64,000 bases of DNA, taken from positions 1 through 64,000 of the forward strand of contig JAZNCN010000003.1 in NCBI GenBank assembly GCA_045587545.1. Direction: 5' to 3'. The stretch's first letter is position 1. The number at the start of each line of letters is the position of its first letter. The translations under genes were made by a program, and so were the position numbers. Positions 56,099 through 64,000 of the stretch are shown piece after piece. The notes below the pieces were generated by a model. That model was not told the origin of the DNA and did no database searches. It saw only the letters and a program-made list of their open reading frames with translations. The DNA is from Caccoplasma_A sp045587545. Its GTDB lineage: Bacteria; Bacteroidota; Bacteroidia; Bacteroidales; G3-4614.

Positions 56099-56114
56099 AT
56101 TGCAAGCTATCTTC

Positions 56115-56780
56115 TTATCGTTTTTCAAGAACTTTGTCAATCATTCCGTATAATTTAGCCTCCTCGGCTGTCATCCAATAATCGCGGTCCGAATCTGCCT
56201 CAATTTTGGCATAATCGTTTCCTGAGTGGTCGGCTATGATTGTGTATAGTTCTTTACGAAGTTTCAATATTTCGCGCGCTGTTATCTCTATATCTGATGC
56301 TTGTCCTTGAGCTCCACCCATTGGCTGGTGTATCATTATACGTGAGTGCTTTAATGCAAAGCGTTTATCTTTTGCTCCTGCTACCAACAATACAGCCGCC
56401 ATTGATGCTGCCATTCCTGTACATATTGTTGATACATCGCTTGATATATATTGCATTGTATCGTATATTCCAAGACCTGCATATACGCTTCCGCCGGGGC
56501 TGTTCAAATATATTGAGATATCTTTGCCCGGCTCAACAGAGTCGAGATAAAGAAGTTGTGCCTGTATTACATTTGCTGTGTAATCGTCAATTTGTGTACC
56601 GAGAAAAATTATTCGGTCCATCATCAATCGAGAAAATACGTCCATTTGTGCCACATTCAAAGGACGCTCCTCTATGATTGTAGGAGATATGTAACTGCTT
56701 GTTACATTTATATAATCGTTAAGTGCATTGCCATTCATATTTAAATGGCGTGTTGCAAATTTCTTAAAATCGTTGTTCAT
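56115..56780 (-). CDS. clpP: ATP-dependent Clp protease proteolytic subunit ClpP
   Basis: Serine protease that forms the 14-subunit barrel. 221 residues. The catalytic Ser126 is in TGMAASMAAV, His151 is in RIMIHQPMGG, and the Asp lies in the following third. YLNSPGGSVYAGLGIYD is conserved. The N-terminus is ~25 residues longer than in E. coli, as usual for Bacteroidetes. It lies between tig and clpX. Confidence 0.99.
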   Translation of the reverse strand: MNNDFKKFATRHLNMNGNALNDYINVTSSYISPTIIEERPLNVAQMDVFSRLMMDRIIFLGTQIDDYTANVIQAQLLYLDSVEPGKDISIYLNSPGGSVYAGLGIYDTMQYISSDVSTICTGMAASMAAVLLVAGAKDKRFALKHSRIMIHQPMGGAQGQASDIEITAREILKLRKELYTIIADHSGNDYAKIEADSDRDYWMTAEEAKLYGMIDKVLEKR

Positions 56781-56817
56781 AATTGTATCTTTTACATTGT
56801 ATATATTATTCAGTTTG

Positions 56818-56825
56818 CGAAGTTA
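56818..56825 (-). promoter_or_regulatory. -7-like box for clpP-clpX
   Basis: On the minus strand TAACTTCG, the TTCG variant also seen upstream of mfd and the ABC-F gene, 38 bp before the clpP ATG. Confidence 0.5.
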
Positions 56826-56880
56826 TATAATTTCAACTAATTATAAAAACCACTATACTGAAAATATGTTTTGTATTCAC

Positions 56881-56915
56881 AAAAAGACTGCCAAACTTTT
56901 CAGCTCGGCAGTCTT
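56881..56915 (-). terminator. Intrinsic terminator of tig
   Basis: aagactgcc (56884-56892) pairs with ggcagtctt (56907-56915); minus-strand T-run TTTTTG. It is 31 bp after the trigger factor stop, so clpP needs its own promoter. Confidence 0.85.
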
Positions 56916-56945
56916 ATGAATTTATATTGGTAATCCTTTAATAAA

Positions 56946-58304
56946 TTACTTTGTCTCTAATGATTTGTAGAAATCTTCAAGAGTTGTTTTTTTGCTGTTC
57001 AAAGTAACTTTTGATTTTATTACCTCAACAATCTTCTCTTCCATTACACGGTCAAGCATATTGTTAACGATTTTTTGATCTTTCATCATATCGTCAGCAT
57101 ATTTTTGAAGAAGATCTTCGGGAACGTTTGCCATTCCGTATTGAGCGAATTGCATTTTTGTAGTTTTTTTAGCCATCTCTTCAATATCTGCTCGCTCAAC
57201 TTTAATCTCGTTATCTTTAACAATTTGCTCTTTTATTAATTGCCATTTAAGGTCGGGTAACATTTTTGTGTACTCCTCATCAACGTTTTCGATTTTATTC
57301 TCTTTGTCGTTGAATTTCAACCAACGTTTTAGCATTGCATCGGCAAACTCCAACTCGCCGACTTTTTTCTCGATATAAGCGCGAGCGTCCATTGCAAATT
57401 TGTAATCAGCCTCAGGTGCTATTTGTTCTTTTAGCATCTCCTCTATTTTTGCACGGAACTCAGTTTCATCTTTTACAGCATCTTTTCCGAATGCTGCATC
57501 AAATAGCTCTTGTCCCATCTCAGCGGGTTTGAATGCCAAAATTGAAGTTATCTCCATCTCAAAGTTTGATTTAACCTCTGCTGCTTCCTCTTTTTTAATG
57601 TGAAGCATTGATGCAACCTCAGTATCGTTACCATCGCTTGCTATTGAAGGATTGAAAATAACTTTCTCTCCTTTTTTAACACCGATGAATTTTGCTCTCT
57701 CGCCTTCGTTTTTAGTGTAACGTGGAGATATCATTCCTGACTCAACTACGATACCACCCTCTTTTACAGTGCCATCTTCGTTAAGCTCAACCATTTTACC
57801 TTTTGCGATATCGTTCTCAGCTATTACTTCGCCCTCCTCTTGTTTTCCGAAACGATTTTTGTAAGCCTCAACTTGTTTGTTAATCATTTCGTCATCAATA
57901 GTTATTTCGCTGTAAGCAATTTTATCTTTTTCGCTCAACTCAACTTTAATCTCGGGAGCAAGAGCTACATCAAATGTAAACTCAAAATCCTCTTGAGTAT
58001 CAAAATCTATCTCGGGTTGTCCCTCTTTTGGAAGAGGCTCTCCAAGAACAGCCATTTTCTTATCGGTAATGTAATTGTAAAGTTGCTCAGAGATAAGGCT
58101 GTTAATCTCCTCAATTAATACTGATTTTCCTACCATCTTTTGAATCATTGATTTTGGAGCCATACCTTTTCTGAAACCAGGTACAACTGCTTTTTGACGG
58201 TAAGAGCGCAATGCTTTCTCAACTTTTTCTTGATAATCGGCTTTCTCTATCTTTACGGTAATTTCAGCCGACACATTACCTGTACTCTTTTCTGTTACGT
58301 TCAT
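56946..58304 (-). CDS. tig: Trigger factor
   Basis: Ribosome-bound chaperone and prolyl isomerase. 452 residues. The ribosome-binding loop GFRKG is at 43-47 in the N-terminal domain. The central region is the FKBP-like domain (divergent, as in other Bacteroidetes), and the C-terminal two-thirds are helical chaperone arms. It is the first gene before clpP, as in most bacteria, and has a consensus -7 box. Confidence 0.97.
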   Translation of the reverse strand: MNVTEKSTGNVSAEITVKIEKADYQEKVEKALRSYRQKAVVPGFRKGMAPKSMIQKMVGKSVLIEEINSLISEQLYNYITDKKMAVLGEPLPKEGQPEIDFDTQEDFEFTFDVALAPEIKVELSEKDKIAYSEITIDDEMINKQVEAYKNRFGKQEEGEVIAENDIAKGKMVELNEDGTVKEGGIVVESGMISPRYTKNEGERAKFIGVKKGEKVIFNPSIASDGNDTEVASMLHIKKEEAAEVKSNFEMEITSILAFKPAEMGQELFDAAFGKDAVKDETEFRAKIEEMLKEQIAPEADYKFAMDARAYIEKKVGELEFADAMLKRWLKFNDKENKIENVDEEYTKMLPDLKWQLIKEQIVKDNEIKVERADIEEMAKKTTKMQFAQYGMANVPEDLLQKYADDMMKDQKIVNNMLDRVMEEKIVEVIKSKVTLNSKKTTLEDFYKSLETK

Positions 58305-58343
58305 TTATATAATGTTTTATGTTATAAATCTCTTTTCGGGGTG

Positions 58344-58351
58344 CAAAATTA
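58344..58351 (-). promoter_or_regulatory. -7 box for tig
   Basis: On the minus strand TAATTTTG followed by cacc, an exact TAnnTTTG match, 40 bp upstream of the tig ATG. Confidence 0.65.
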
Positions 58352-58597
58352 CTCTTAATATTTCAATCTATCAAACAGTTGAGCCGAAATAAATAATATT
58401 TTTTATTCAAAACTTCATTTTTTTTGACTGAATAGTGATATTTTTGAAAAAAAAATTCAAAGATATTGTTTATATATTTTTTTTATTCTAAGTTTGTAAG
58501 TGGTATGATATTGGTTATATTATCATTAACTGCCGAACAAAAACGTTAAAAAGTAGTATAGTAAATTATAACACATATTTATTTTTTCTCTCTTATT

Positions 58598-58849
58598 ATG
58601 AACATTTACGTTGGAAATCTTAATTTCAGGGTTAAGGAGCCTCAATTACAAGAGGCATTTGAGGCATTTGGTGAAGTAACATTGGTTAAAATTGTACGAA
58701 ACAAAGAGACGGGACGTTCAAAAGGTTTCGGATTTGTGGAGATGTCTGATGATGAAAAAGCCACAACGGCTATAGAGTCACTTAACAACAGCGAATTTGA
58801 AGGAAGACGTATGATTGTTGCTCAAGCAAGACCAAAACCAGAGAAATAG
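58598..58849 (+). CDS. RRM-domain RNA-binding protein
   Basis: 83 residues forming a single RNA recognition motif. RNP2 is IYVGNL (residues 3-8) and RNP1 is KGFGFVEM (about 46-53). This small glycine-poor form is common in Bacteroidetes, which often lack Hfq, and is suspected to be an RNA chaperone. The ~290-bp AT-rich upstream gap probably includes a long 5' UTR; I do not see a clear -7 box. A strong terminator follows. Confidence 0.95.
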   Translation: MNIYVGNLNFRVKEPQLQEAFEAFGEVTLVKIVRNKETGRSKGFGFVEMSDDEKATTAIESLNNSEFEGRRMIVAQARPKPEK

Positions 58850-58874
58850 GGATTAATTAAAATTTCATAATTAC

Positions 58875-58913
58875 AAAAATGCGTGAAAAGTTATGCTATT
58901 CACGCATTTTTTT
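58875..58913 (+). terminator. Intrinsic terminator of the RRM gene
   Basis: aaaaatgcgtgaa (58875-58887) pairs with ttcacgcattttt (58899-58911), then further Ts. 25 bp after the stop. Confidence 0.92.
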
Positions 58914-58920
58914 ACAATAA

Positions 58921-59079
58921 TTATTAGCCCAATTAGGCTAATTAGTCCAATTGGACTAATAACAAATAGTAAAGAGGTTGTAACGCGTACTATTACGTTA
59001 CAACCCTTGGTTTATTATTGAGTTTTTATTGTTGCTCTAAAAACTACCCGTAGGGCGGTTGAGTTTACGAAACCGACAA
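58921..59079. repeat. Composite of dispersed intergenic repeats
   Basis: It contains the perfect palindrome ATTAGTCCAATTGGACTAAT (58941-58960), then the ggttgtaacg/cgttacaacc hairpin (58976-58985 with 58996-59005), matching the element at 16447-16540. After that comes a module at 59035-59079 (ctaaaaactacccgtaggg onward) which is an inverted copy of 59964-60007. No gene is seen between 58850 and 59195. Confidence 0.75.
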
Positions 59080-59082
59080 GTA

Positions 59083-59195
59083 ACAAATCTGCGAATAAGC
59101 GAGAGCAGAGTCAAGTTTATTTGAACTATGCCGAACGTGAGCAGATTCAACGAGCGAATGCTCGTTAACTGAAATTAAACGTGCACGTTTAATTT
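59083..59195 (-). repeat. Copy of the CTCGCTTATTCG / AAACTTGA repeat plus 26-bp palindrome
   Basis: Read on the minus strand, tcaaataaacttga is followed by ctctgctctcgcttattcgc and then agatttg. This is the same spacer and palindrome layout as the 42-bp-phased repeats upstream of the recQ and GH92 genes. A hairpin gagc.gaat.gctc is at 59151-59162. A perfect 26-bp palindrome (59170-59195, centre acgtgcacgt) abuts the stop codon of the secreted-protein gene and may end its transcript. Confidence 0.6.
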
Positions 59196-59945
59196 CTACT
59201 CACAGACAGGGCGGACAGATTGCCCAACAAAACGAAGGTTGCCACTCCAGTACACGCTGTCTGAATCGAAGTACACGTTGTAAGCACTAAAGCTGTAGCC
59301 CCCCGCATCGAGCGAACTCGACCAGTAATAGCCACTACTGCCCGTATCGCTGAGATTGCTATCGTCGAGATAGCCCGCCGCAGGAAGAAAAATAGAGTTG
59401 CCGTTCTTCTTGCTTGTTACTTTATATCCGTTTACTCCGTTTTGAGTTATCCAAGTCCATGTACAGTTATTTGTGTCTCTTAACTCATCTTGCTCTGCTG
59501 TTGTTGGCATTCGCCAACTGCCTCCCCAATTTACATGAGCTGCATCGTCTGTGAGTTCAAGCACGGTTTTATTATCTACTGTGCCATATTCTGAATCTAT
59601 ACAGTATTTGGTCATTGTATTCCATGCGCCATTACAATATTTATAGCTATCCCAAAAGTTGTACTCGTTTGGTGTTGTTTCGCCCCAAGCAAAGTAATCG
59701 CCATACTCCTCCGGTGTTGTTGCACCTACATTGCAGGTTGCCCATTTTACTGACAAGCCGAGATCAACGTAGGCATGACCGTTGTAGATTGGTTGTTGTC
59801 GCTCAAATTTTATACTATCAATTTCATTTACTGAAAGACTATATAATATATCGCCTCCTTTGTAAATATTTACTTTTATTTGTGCTGCCGCACTACCTAC
59901 TATGGCAAATATTGCTATTAGCAATGTAATTAATTTTGTTTTCAT
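59196..59945 (-). CDS. FISUMP-type secreted protein
   Basis: 249 residues, signal peptide LLIAIFAIVGSAAAQ. The body matches the Fibrobacter succinogenes major paralogous (FISUMP) domain common in Bacteroidales: GHAYVDLGLSVKWATCNVG, EYGDYFAWGET, WGGSWRMPTTAEQDEL, IFLPAAGY and YWSSS, ending in SVRPVC. The function is unknown; such proteins are extracellular and often occur in families. There is no adjacent paralogue. The gene is bracketed by inverted copies of an intergenic repeat (59035-59079 and 59964-60007). Confidence 0.88.
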   Translation of the reverse strand: MKTKLITLLIAIFAIVGSAAAQIKVNIYKGGDILYSLSVNEIDSIKFERQQPIYNGHAYVDLGLSVKWATCNVGATTPEEYGDYFAWGETTPNEYNFWDSYKYCNGAWNTMTKYCIDSEYGTVDNKTVLELTDDAAHVNWGGSWRMPTTAEQDELRDTNNCTWTWITQNGVNGYKVTSKKNGNSIFLPAAGYLDDSNLSDTGSSGYYWSSSLDAGGYSFSAYNVYFDSDSVYWSGNLRFVGQSVRPVCE

Positions 59946-59949
59946 ATTT

Positions 59950-60070
59950 TTTTGAGTTGTTTGTTGTCGGCATCGCTAAACTCTGCCGCCCTACGGGTAG
60001 TTGTTAGTTGTTAGAGTCTTTATTTTGCTAAAAACTAAGGTACGAAGTACCGTACAACTAAAGACTAACA
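59950..60070. repeat. Composite dispersed repeat upstream of the FISUMP gene
   Basis: Module 59964-60007 (CGGCA...TGCCG then CCCtaCGGG) is the inverted partner of 59035-59079; the stem bases differ but still pair. It is followed by a full inverted copy of the 22370-22455 stem-loop (59998-60070), with inner hairpin ggtacgaagtacc. Confidence 0.75.
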
Positions 60071-60071
60071 A

Positions 60072-60572
60072 CTATTTTATTATTTTCTTTGTTACTATCT
60101 CTCCTTTTGATTGTACGGTTACAATATAGATGCCTGTGGGGTAGTTGCTTACATCAAGTGTTGCAGTTTCTACTCCGGGGGCAAGCGACTTAATCAATAC
60201 GCCCTGAATATTGTATAGCTGTACTTGGTTTATTTGCTCAGGCGAGGTTATGCGGACTTCGCCATTGCTATAGATTATCTCTATATCAGCTACCTCCGCT
60301 ACAGCCTCCTCTATGGAGGTGATATCGGTATCGCCAAAGGTGATAACCTCTATGTTGTCTATTGCCATGGGGGTTATTATACCCGAAATAGAGATGTTCG
60401 CTTCATCTTCCGAGGGGAAGGTGATTTTCTCTATTTCGTCAATTGCAATTGACTGAAATGAGCCTTGTGATGTTAAATAGACATTCATATAGTCGGTTGC
60501 ATGAGCCGATAGGCACACTATTGGTATGAATGCCAACAACATCAACAATTGTTTAATGTAGTTTTGTTGCAT
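60072..60572 (-). CDS. Secreted protein with C-terminal type IX sorting-like domain
   Basis: 166 residues, signal peptide LLMLLAFIPIVCLSAHA. The N-terminal half has two short repeats of the kind seen at the start of many Bacteroidales surface proteins (FQSIAIDEIEKITF, then MAIDNIEVITF). The last ~75 residues, from about 93, match a T9SS type A sorting domain: VQLYNIQGVLIKSL, YPTGIYIVTV and a Lys-rich KKIIK end. No catalytic domain is present, so it may be a remnant or a minimal surface protein. Confidence 0.75.
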   Translation of the reverse strand: MQQNYIKQLLMLLAFIPIVCLSAHATDYMNVYLTSQGSFQSIAIDEIEKITFPSEDEANISISGIITPMAIDNIEVITFGDTDITSIEEAVAEVADIEIIYSNGEVRITSPEQINQVQLYNIQGVLIKSLAPGVETATLDVSNYPTGIYIVTVQSKGEIVTKKIIK

Positions 60573-61140
60573 AATTATTGAGTTTTATATTGGTTAATGT
60601 TTTTGATTATTTTATTCTTCTATAAAGTTTATTTTGCTTCGCAACAAAATAGATATAGTTACTATATCTCTATCTTAAAAAAATTGATATTTTTAGTAGA
60701 ATTATTTGTTTTAACCTATCTTCAAGGGTGGAAATTGAGAGGTAATTGAAAGTTTGTGCTGCCATAGCTTATGTTTAGTTATGCCATTCACCTCCAAAAT
60801 GACAATTAAACGCATAAAGAAAGTGTGGAGATGACTTTCGTTTATCAAATAGAAGGTTGTGGAAAGACCTATAACAACAATAAACGATGCGATACCCCAC
60901 ACTTGAATAGTATGAGATACGTTCTAAACGTTATCACATGACTAGACAAGGAAGGTGTTGTCCGCCGTCTTGTTGTTATTGAAAACTTCCACATTTTCTA
61001 TTTAAGACAATACGAAAAACACTTTCAAATAAAATGTTCTGTCAGTACCGATATCGGTATATGACAATACAAAATTATAAATTATTTTTCTTCTGAACAA
61101 CACTCATGGGGATATCGCTTTTTCTTAATATCTCTTTTCC
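60573..61140. other. Long gene-free region of unknown content
   Basis: I find no convincing gene here. A 63-codon leftward ORF (60902-60711) has no recognised domain. Two stretches with higher complexity than the AT-rich surroundings (about 60720-60905 and 60925-61000) read like eroded mobile or RNA sequence. They include inverted pairs such as gttgt...acaac around 60853-60875. There is no -7 box for a rightward gene. It could be the decayed end of an insertion, but no transposase motif is seen. Confidence 0.35.
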
Positions 61141-61324
61141 TAAAAAATATTCAAGCAAGTTTGTTATTGTTTTGCTCACTGTAAAAAATATTGAACTAAA
61201 CTTCTTATTTCTTGCTCGCTTATGCGTATCTTTGATGTAAACATCGAAAATACTTTCACTCGCTGTAAAAAATATTGAAGTAAACTTCTTATTTCTTGCT
61301 CGCTTATGCGTATCTTTGCTAAAA
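61140..61324 (+). repeat. 84-bp repeat with ~42-bp-phased palindromes upstream of the GH92 gene
   Basis: Two -7 boxes TATCTTTG at 61227-61234 and 61311-61318 are exactly 84 bp apart within a direct repeat (about 61179-61236 and 61263-61318). Palindromes are at ttgaactaaacttc, gatgtaaacatc and ttgaagtaaacttc, spaced 41-43 bp, and a further degenerate unit is near 61150. The spacer carries cttgctcgcttatgcg. The arrangement is the same as upstream of the recQ gene at 5.0 kb, but most bases differ. The GH92 ATG is 25 bp after the last box. Confidence 0.8.
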
Positions 61325-61343
61325 GATTTAATAACTATACATT

Positions 61344-63503
61344 ATGCGCAAATTTTTATTTTTCATCTTTATACTCATATTTACAAGTTGTAGTAAATAC
61401 GATAAAGCAATGGATTATGCTCAATTTGTAAATCCTTTTGTTGGTACTGATTTTACAGGTAATACATATCCGGGTGCTACTGTTCCGTTTGGTATGGTGC
61501 AACTCAGCCCCGATAATGGGTTGCCCGGTTGGGATAGAATTGCAGGTTATTTCTACCCCGATAGTACTATTGCAGGGTTCAGCCATACCCACCTTACCGG
61601 TACCGGTGCAGGCGACCTTTATGATATTTCGTTTATGCCTGTTACAAATCCTTATAACGTGGCAGAGGCTCCACTGGGTATTCACTCTAAATTTTCGCAC
61701 GATAGCGAAGTTGCAGAGGCTGGTTATTATAAAGTTCTATTAAAAGATTACAATATTAAGGTTGAACTTACAGCCACTGAGCGTTGTGGTATTCAACGAT
61801 ATACATTCCCTAACGCAGAGGCTTCGGTATTCTTAAATTTGGCAAAGGCCATGAATTGGGACGCTACCATTGACAGCCACATTGAGTTTGCCGACTCGGT
61901 TACTATTAAAGGTTACAGATACTCTACAGGCTGGGCGCAAGACCAAAAGATATATTTTGTTTCAAAACTTTCTCGACCTTTTAAATATGCCGAAATAGAC
62001 TCTACCGCTCTTGACAAGGGAGGCTATAGCGTTATTGCAAGAATGGACTTTGACACCAACGAGGGCGATACCTTAATTATCAGAACCGCTATTTCTCAAA
62101 CAGGTATTGAGGGTGCTGAGCTAAATTTACAAGCAGAACAGATTGAGGGTGGTTTTGATGCTTACCGTAAGGCAGCTTACGATTGTTGGAACAGAGAACT
62201 TTCTAAAATTGAGATTGAAAGCCCCGACACCACTATTTTACGCACATTTTACACCGCTCTTTATCACACTATGACTGCCCCCACTATTGCAAGTGATGTT
62301 GATGGCAGTTACAGAGGAACTGATAAAGTTATTCACAGAGACTCTACGATGATTACATACGGTACATTCTCGTTATGGGATACCTACAGAGCCGCACACC
62401 CTCTATATACGTATATTTGCCCCGACAGAGTGAATGATATGGTCAAGTCGTTTTTAAACCACTACAAAGAGTTTGGGCGACTTCCTGTTTGGAGTTTTTA
62501 CGGTAACGAAACCGATATGATGATTGGGTATCACTCTGTACCTGTTATTGTTGATGCCTACCTTAAAGGCATTGGCAATTTTGATGCAGAAGAGGCTTTA
62601 AATGCTTGTGTTGCCACTGCCAATGTTAAAGGTTACAGGGCTTTAGATGAGTATAAAAAGTATGGTTATATCCCCTACGATATTGAGAAAGAGTCGGTTT
62701 CAAAAACAATTGAGTACTCTTTTGACGATTGGTGTATTGCTCAAATGGCTGAAAAGATGGGTAATGATGATATTGCTAAAACTTTTGCCAAAAGGGCCGA
62801 GTTTTATCGTAATTTGTTTAACAGCGAAACAGAATTCTTGCAGGCTCGCCACAGTAATGGTAAATTCATTAGAGGATTTAAGCCCGGCGATTATACCGAA
62901 CATATTACCGAAAGTAACTCATGGCACTATCTTTGGGGTGCTCACCACGATATTTTATGGTTAAAAAAGACTCTTGGCGATGATAAATTTTTAGAGCGTA
63001 TGAAAGAGTTGTTCTCTATCTCAACTTCTGATGATTTACCAATATTCTCAACAGGTATGATTGGAGAATATGCTCACGGTAATGAGCCTTGCCACCACGT
63101 TGCATATGCTTTTAACTACACTAATGAGCCTTGGCTGACACAAAAGTATGCGGCAAAAGTTATGCACGAACTTTATAACGATACTCCTTCGGGATTGTGC
63201 GGTAATGAGGATTGCGGACAGATGTCAGCATGGTATGTTTTCAGTGCAATGGGATTTTATCCTATGAACCCTGCTTCTCAAACATACGAGATTGGTACTC
63301 CTATTGTTAAAAGTGCAAAAATTAATTTGAGCAATGGCAAATGTTTTACTATTTTTGCACCCAATGTATCAAAAGAGAATATATACATTCAAAAGACTCT
63401 TTTAAACGGAGAACCTTACGAACTTAATCAAATAACCCACCAACAAATTATGAATGGTGGCACTATAACTTTTGAAATGGGAAGTTCTCCTAAGATTGAT
63501 TAA
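61344..63503 (+). CDS. GH92 family exo-alpha-mannosidase lipoprotein
   Basis: 719 residues, lipoprotein signal with Cys16 (IFTSC). GH92 enzymes are calcium-dependent inverting alpha-mannosidases acting on alpha-1,2 and related linkages of N-glycans or yeast mannan. Family blocks are VNPFVGTDFTGNTYPGATVP at the N-terminus, GFSHTHLTGTGAGDL, LWDTYRAAHPLYT, and the C-terminal barrel signature GNEDCGQMSAWYVFSAMGFY. No SusC/SusD pair or regulator is adjacent, so it is not part of a visible polysaccharide utilisation locus. It should face the cell surface or periplasm. Confidence 0.96.
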   Translation: MRKFLFFIFILIFTSCSKYDKAMDYAQFVNPFVGTDFTGNTYPGATVPFGMVQLSPDNGLPGWDRIAGYFYPDSTIAGFSHTHLTGTGAGDLYDISFMPVTNPYNVAEAPLGIHSKFSHDSEVAEAGYYKVLLKDYNIKVELTATERCGIQRYTFPNAEASVFLNLAKAMNWDATIDSHIEFADSVTIKGYRYSTGWAQDQKIYFVSKLSRPFKYAEIDSTALDKGGYSVIARMDFDTNEGDTLIIRTAISQTGIEGAELNLQAEQIEGGFDAYRKAAYDCWNRELSKIEIESPDTTILRTFYTALYHTMTAPTIASDVDGSYRGTDKVIHRDSTMITYGTFSLWDTYRAAHPLYTYICPDRVNDMVKSFLNHYKEFGRLPVWSFYGNETDMMIGYHSVPVIVDAYLKGIGNFDAEEALNACVATANVKGYRALDEYKKYGYIPYDIEKESVSKTIEYSFDDWCIAQMAEKMGNDDIAKTFAKRAEFYRNLFNSETEFLQARHSNGKFIRGFKPGDYTEHITESNSWHYLWGAHHDILWLKKTLGDDKFLERMKELFSISTSDDLPIFSTGMIGEYAHGNEPCHHVAYAFNYTNEPWLTQKYAAKVMHELYNDTPSGLCGNEDCGQMSAWYVFSAMGFYPMNPASQTYEIGTPIVKSAKINLSNGKCFTIFAPNVSKENIYIQKTLLNGEPYELNQITHQQIMNGGTITFEMGSSPKID

Positions 63504-63520
63504 ATAAATTTGCAAGCTAT

Positions 63521-64000
63521 ATGATTGACCAAATTACTATTGACAAAATTATGGACGCTGCCGATATTGTTGAGGTGGTATCTGATTTTGTGTCGCTACG
63601 TAAGCGCGGTGTCAATTATATAGGTTTATGTCCTTTTCACGACGAAAAGACACCTTCGTTCAGCGTCTCGCCATCTAAGGGCATTTGCAAATGTTTCAGC
63701 TGCGGCAAAGGTGGTACTGCCGTCCATTTTATTATGGAGCATGAGCAGATGACCTATTACGAGGCTCTTAAATATCTTGCCAATAAATACCATATTGAGA
63801 TTGCAGAGCGCGAACTCTCCGAAAAAGAGAAGGTTGCCAAAACAACTCGCGAAAGCATGCTTATTGTTAATGAGTTTGCAAAGAATTTCTTTAGCGAGAA
63901 CCTACTTTCGACAGACGAAGGCAGAGCTATTGGTTTAGCTTACTTTAAAGAACGCGGATTTAGAGAGGATATAATAAATAAGTTTGGATTGGGATACTCG
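63521..64000 (+). CDS. dnaG: DNA primase, N-terminal 160 residues (cut by window end)
   Basis: Makes RNA primers for replication. The ATG at 63521 opens MIDQITIDKIMDAADIVEVV. The CHC2 zinc-binding domain has CPFHDEKTPSFSVSP and CKCFSCGKGG (C..H..C..C). The frame is open to the last base, ending in the region before the TOPRIM domain (FGLGYS). It lies 17 bp after the GH92 gene, which may be fortuitous co-transcription. Confidence 0.97.
   Translation, partial: MIDQITIDKIMDAADIVEVVSDFVSLRKRGVNYIGLCPFHDEKTPSFSVSPSKGICKCFSCGKGGTAVHFIMEHEQMTYYEALKYLANKYHIEIAERELSEKEKVAKTTRESMLIVNEFAKNFFSENLLSTDEGRAIGLAYFKERGFREDIINKFGLGYS

Noticed and set aside
60711..60902. 63-codon leftward ORF as a membrane protein gene
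   Set aside because: No ribosome site, no recognised domain, and it lies in a region without other coding signals. The hydrophobic stretch is likely chance.
60840..61000. CRISPR repeat or tracrRNA-like hairpins (gttgt...acaac)
   Set aside because: No regularly spaced repeats or spacers, and no cas gene in the window.

Overview
The window is AT-rich chromosomal DNA from a member of the Bacteroidales (Bacteroidota). Several things point there. Many upstream regions carry the Bacteroidota sigma-ABfrA -7 element TAnnTTTG. The gene families are typical of the order: a RprX/RprY-like two-component pair, DUF4783, DUF3298, an OstA-like protein, BspA-type leucine-rich repeats, FISUMP-type secreted proteins, a GT3 glycogen synthase beside an alpha-glucan phosphorylase, and GH92. 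The block tig-clpP-clpX-recQ-guaB-PPIases-ostA-mutL is a familiar order in this group. C-terminal sorting-type domains suggest a type IX secretion system. The genus cannot be fixed from sequence alone. I see no rRNA, tRNA, CRISPR array, intact transposase, integrase or phage gene.

Layout. 1-9.7 kb: the 3' part of a BspA-like repeat protein, groL-groES, a divergent tryptophanase/tyrosine phenol-lyase homologue, a RecQ helicase, a DUF3298 lipoprotein, rsmG, a metallo-hydrolase and a DUF1294 protein. 9.7-16.4 kb: alpha-glucan phosphorylase and glycogen synthase (one leftward unit), then a polyprenol-phosphate mannosyltransferase and dihydroorotase. 16.7-22.4 kb: a complete tripartite RND efflux operon. 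22.4-24.9 kb: hpt with a long structured leader, and an ABC-F ATPase. 24.95-30.7 kb: an accessory-looking low-GC island with a strongly structured inverted-repeat element, a DUF2971 protein and three envelope proteins (PEGA repeats plus beta-barrel, a secreted protein, an LPP20-like protein). 30.7-38.5 kb: mfd, a leftward DUF4783-nadC-nitroreductase-YigZ operon, rlmH and hemW. 38.8-43.7 kb: an EF-G paralogue whose GTPase motif lacks the catalytic histidine, and rprX-rprY. 43.8-58.3 kb: leftward housekeeping and envelope-biogenesis genes from tig to mutL. 58.6-64 kb: an RRM protein, two secreted proteins among dispersed repeats, a GH92 lipoprotein and the start of dnaG.

The most unusual material is intergenic. 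Tandem repeats with a palindrome every ~42 bp, each downstream of a -7-like box, precede the first recQ and the GH92 gene. REP-like hairpin families with compensating base changes recur in at least eight intergenic gaps. The ~330-bp inverted-repeat element at 24.97-25.31 kb has its own promoter-like box and a terminal T-run, so it could be a structured RNA. All assignments come from reading motifs by eye. No database search or folding program was run.
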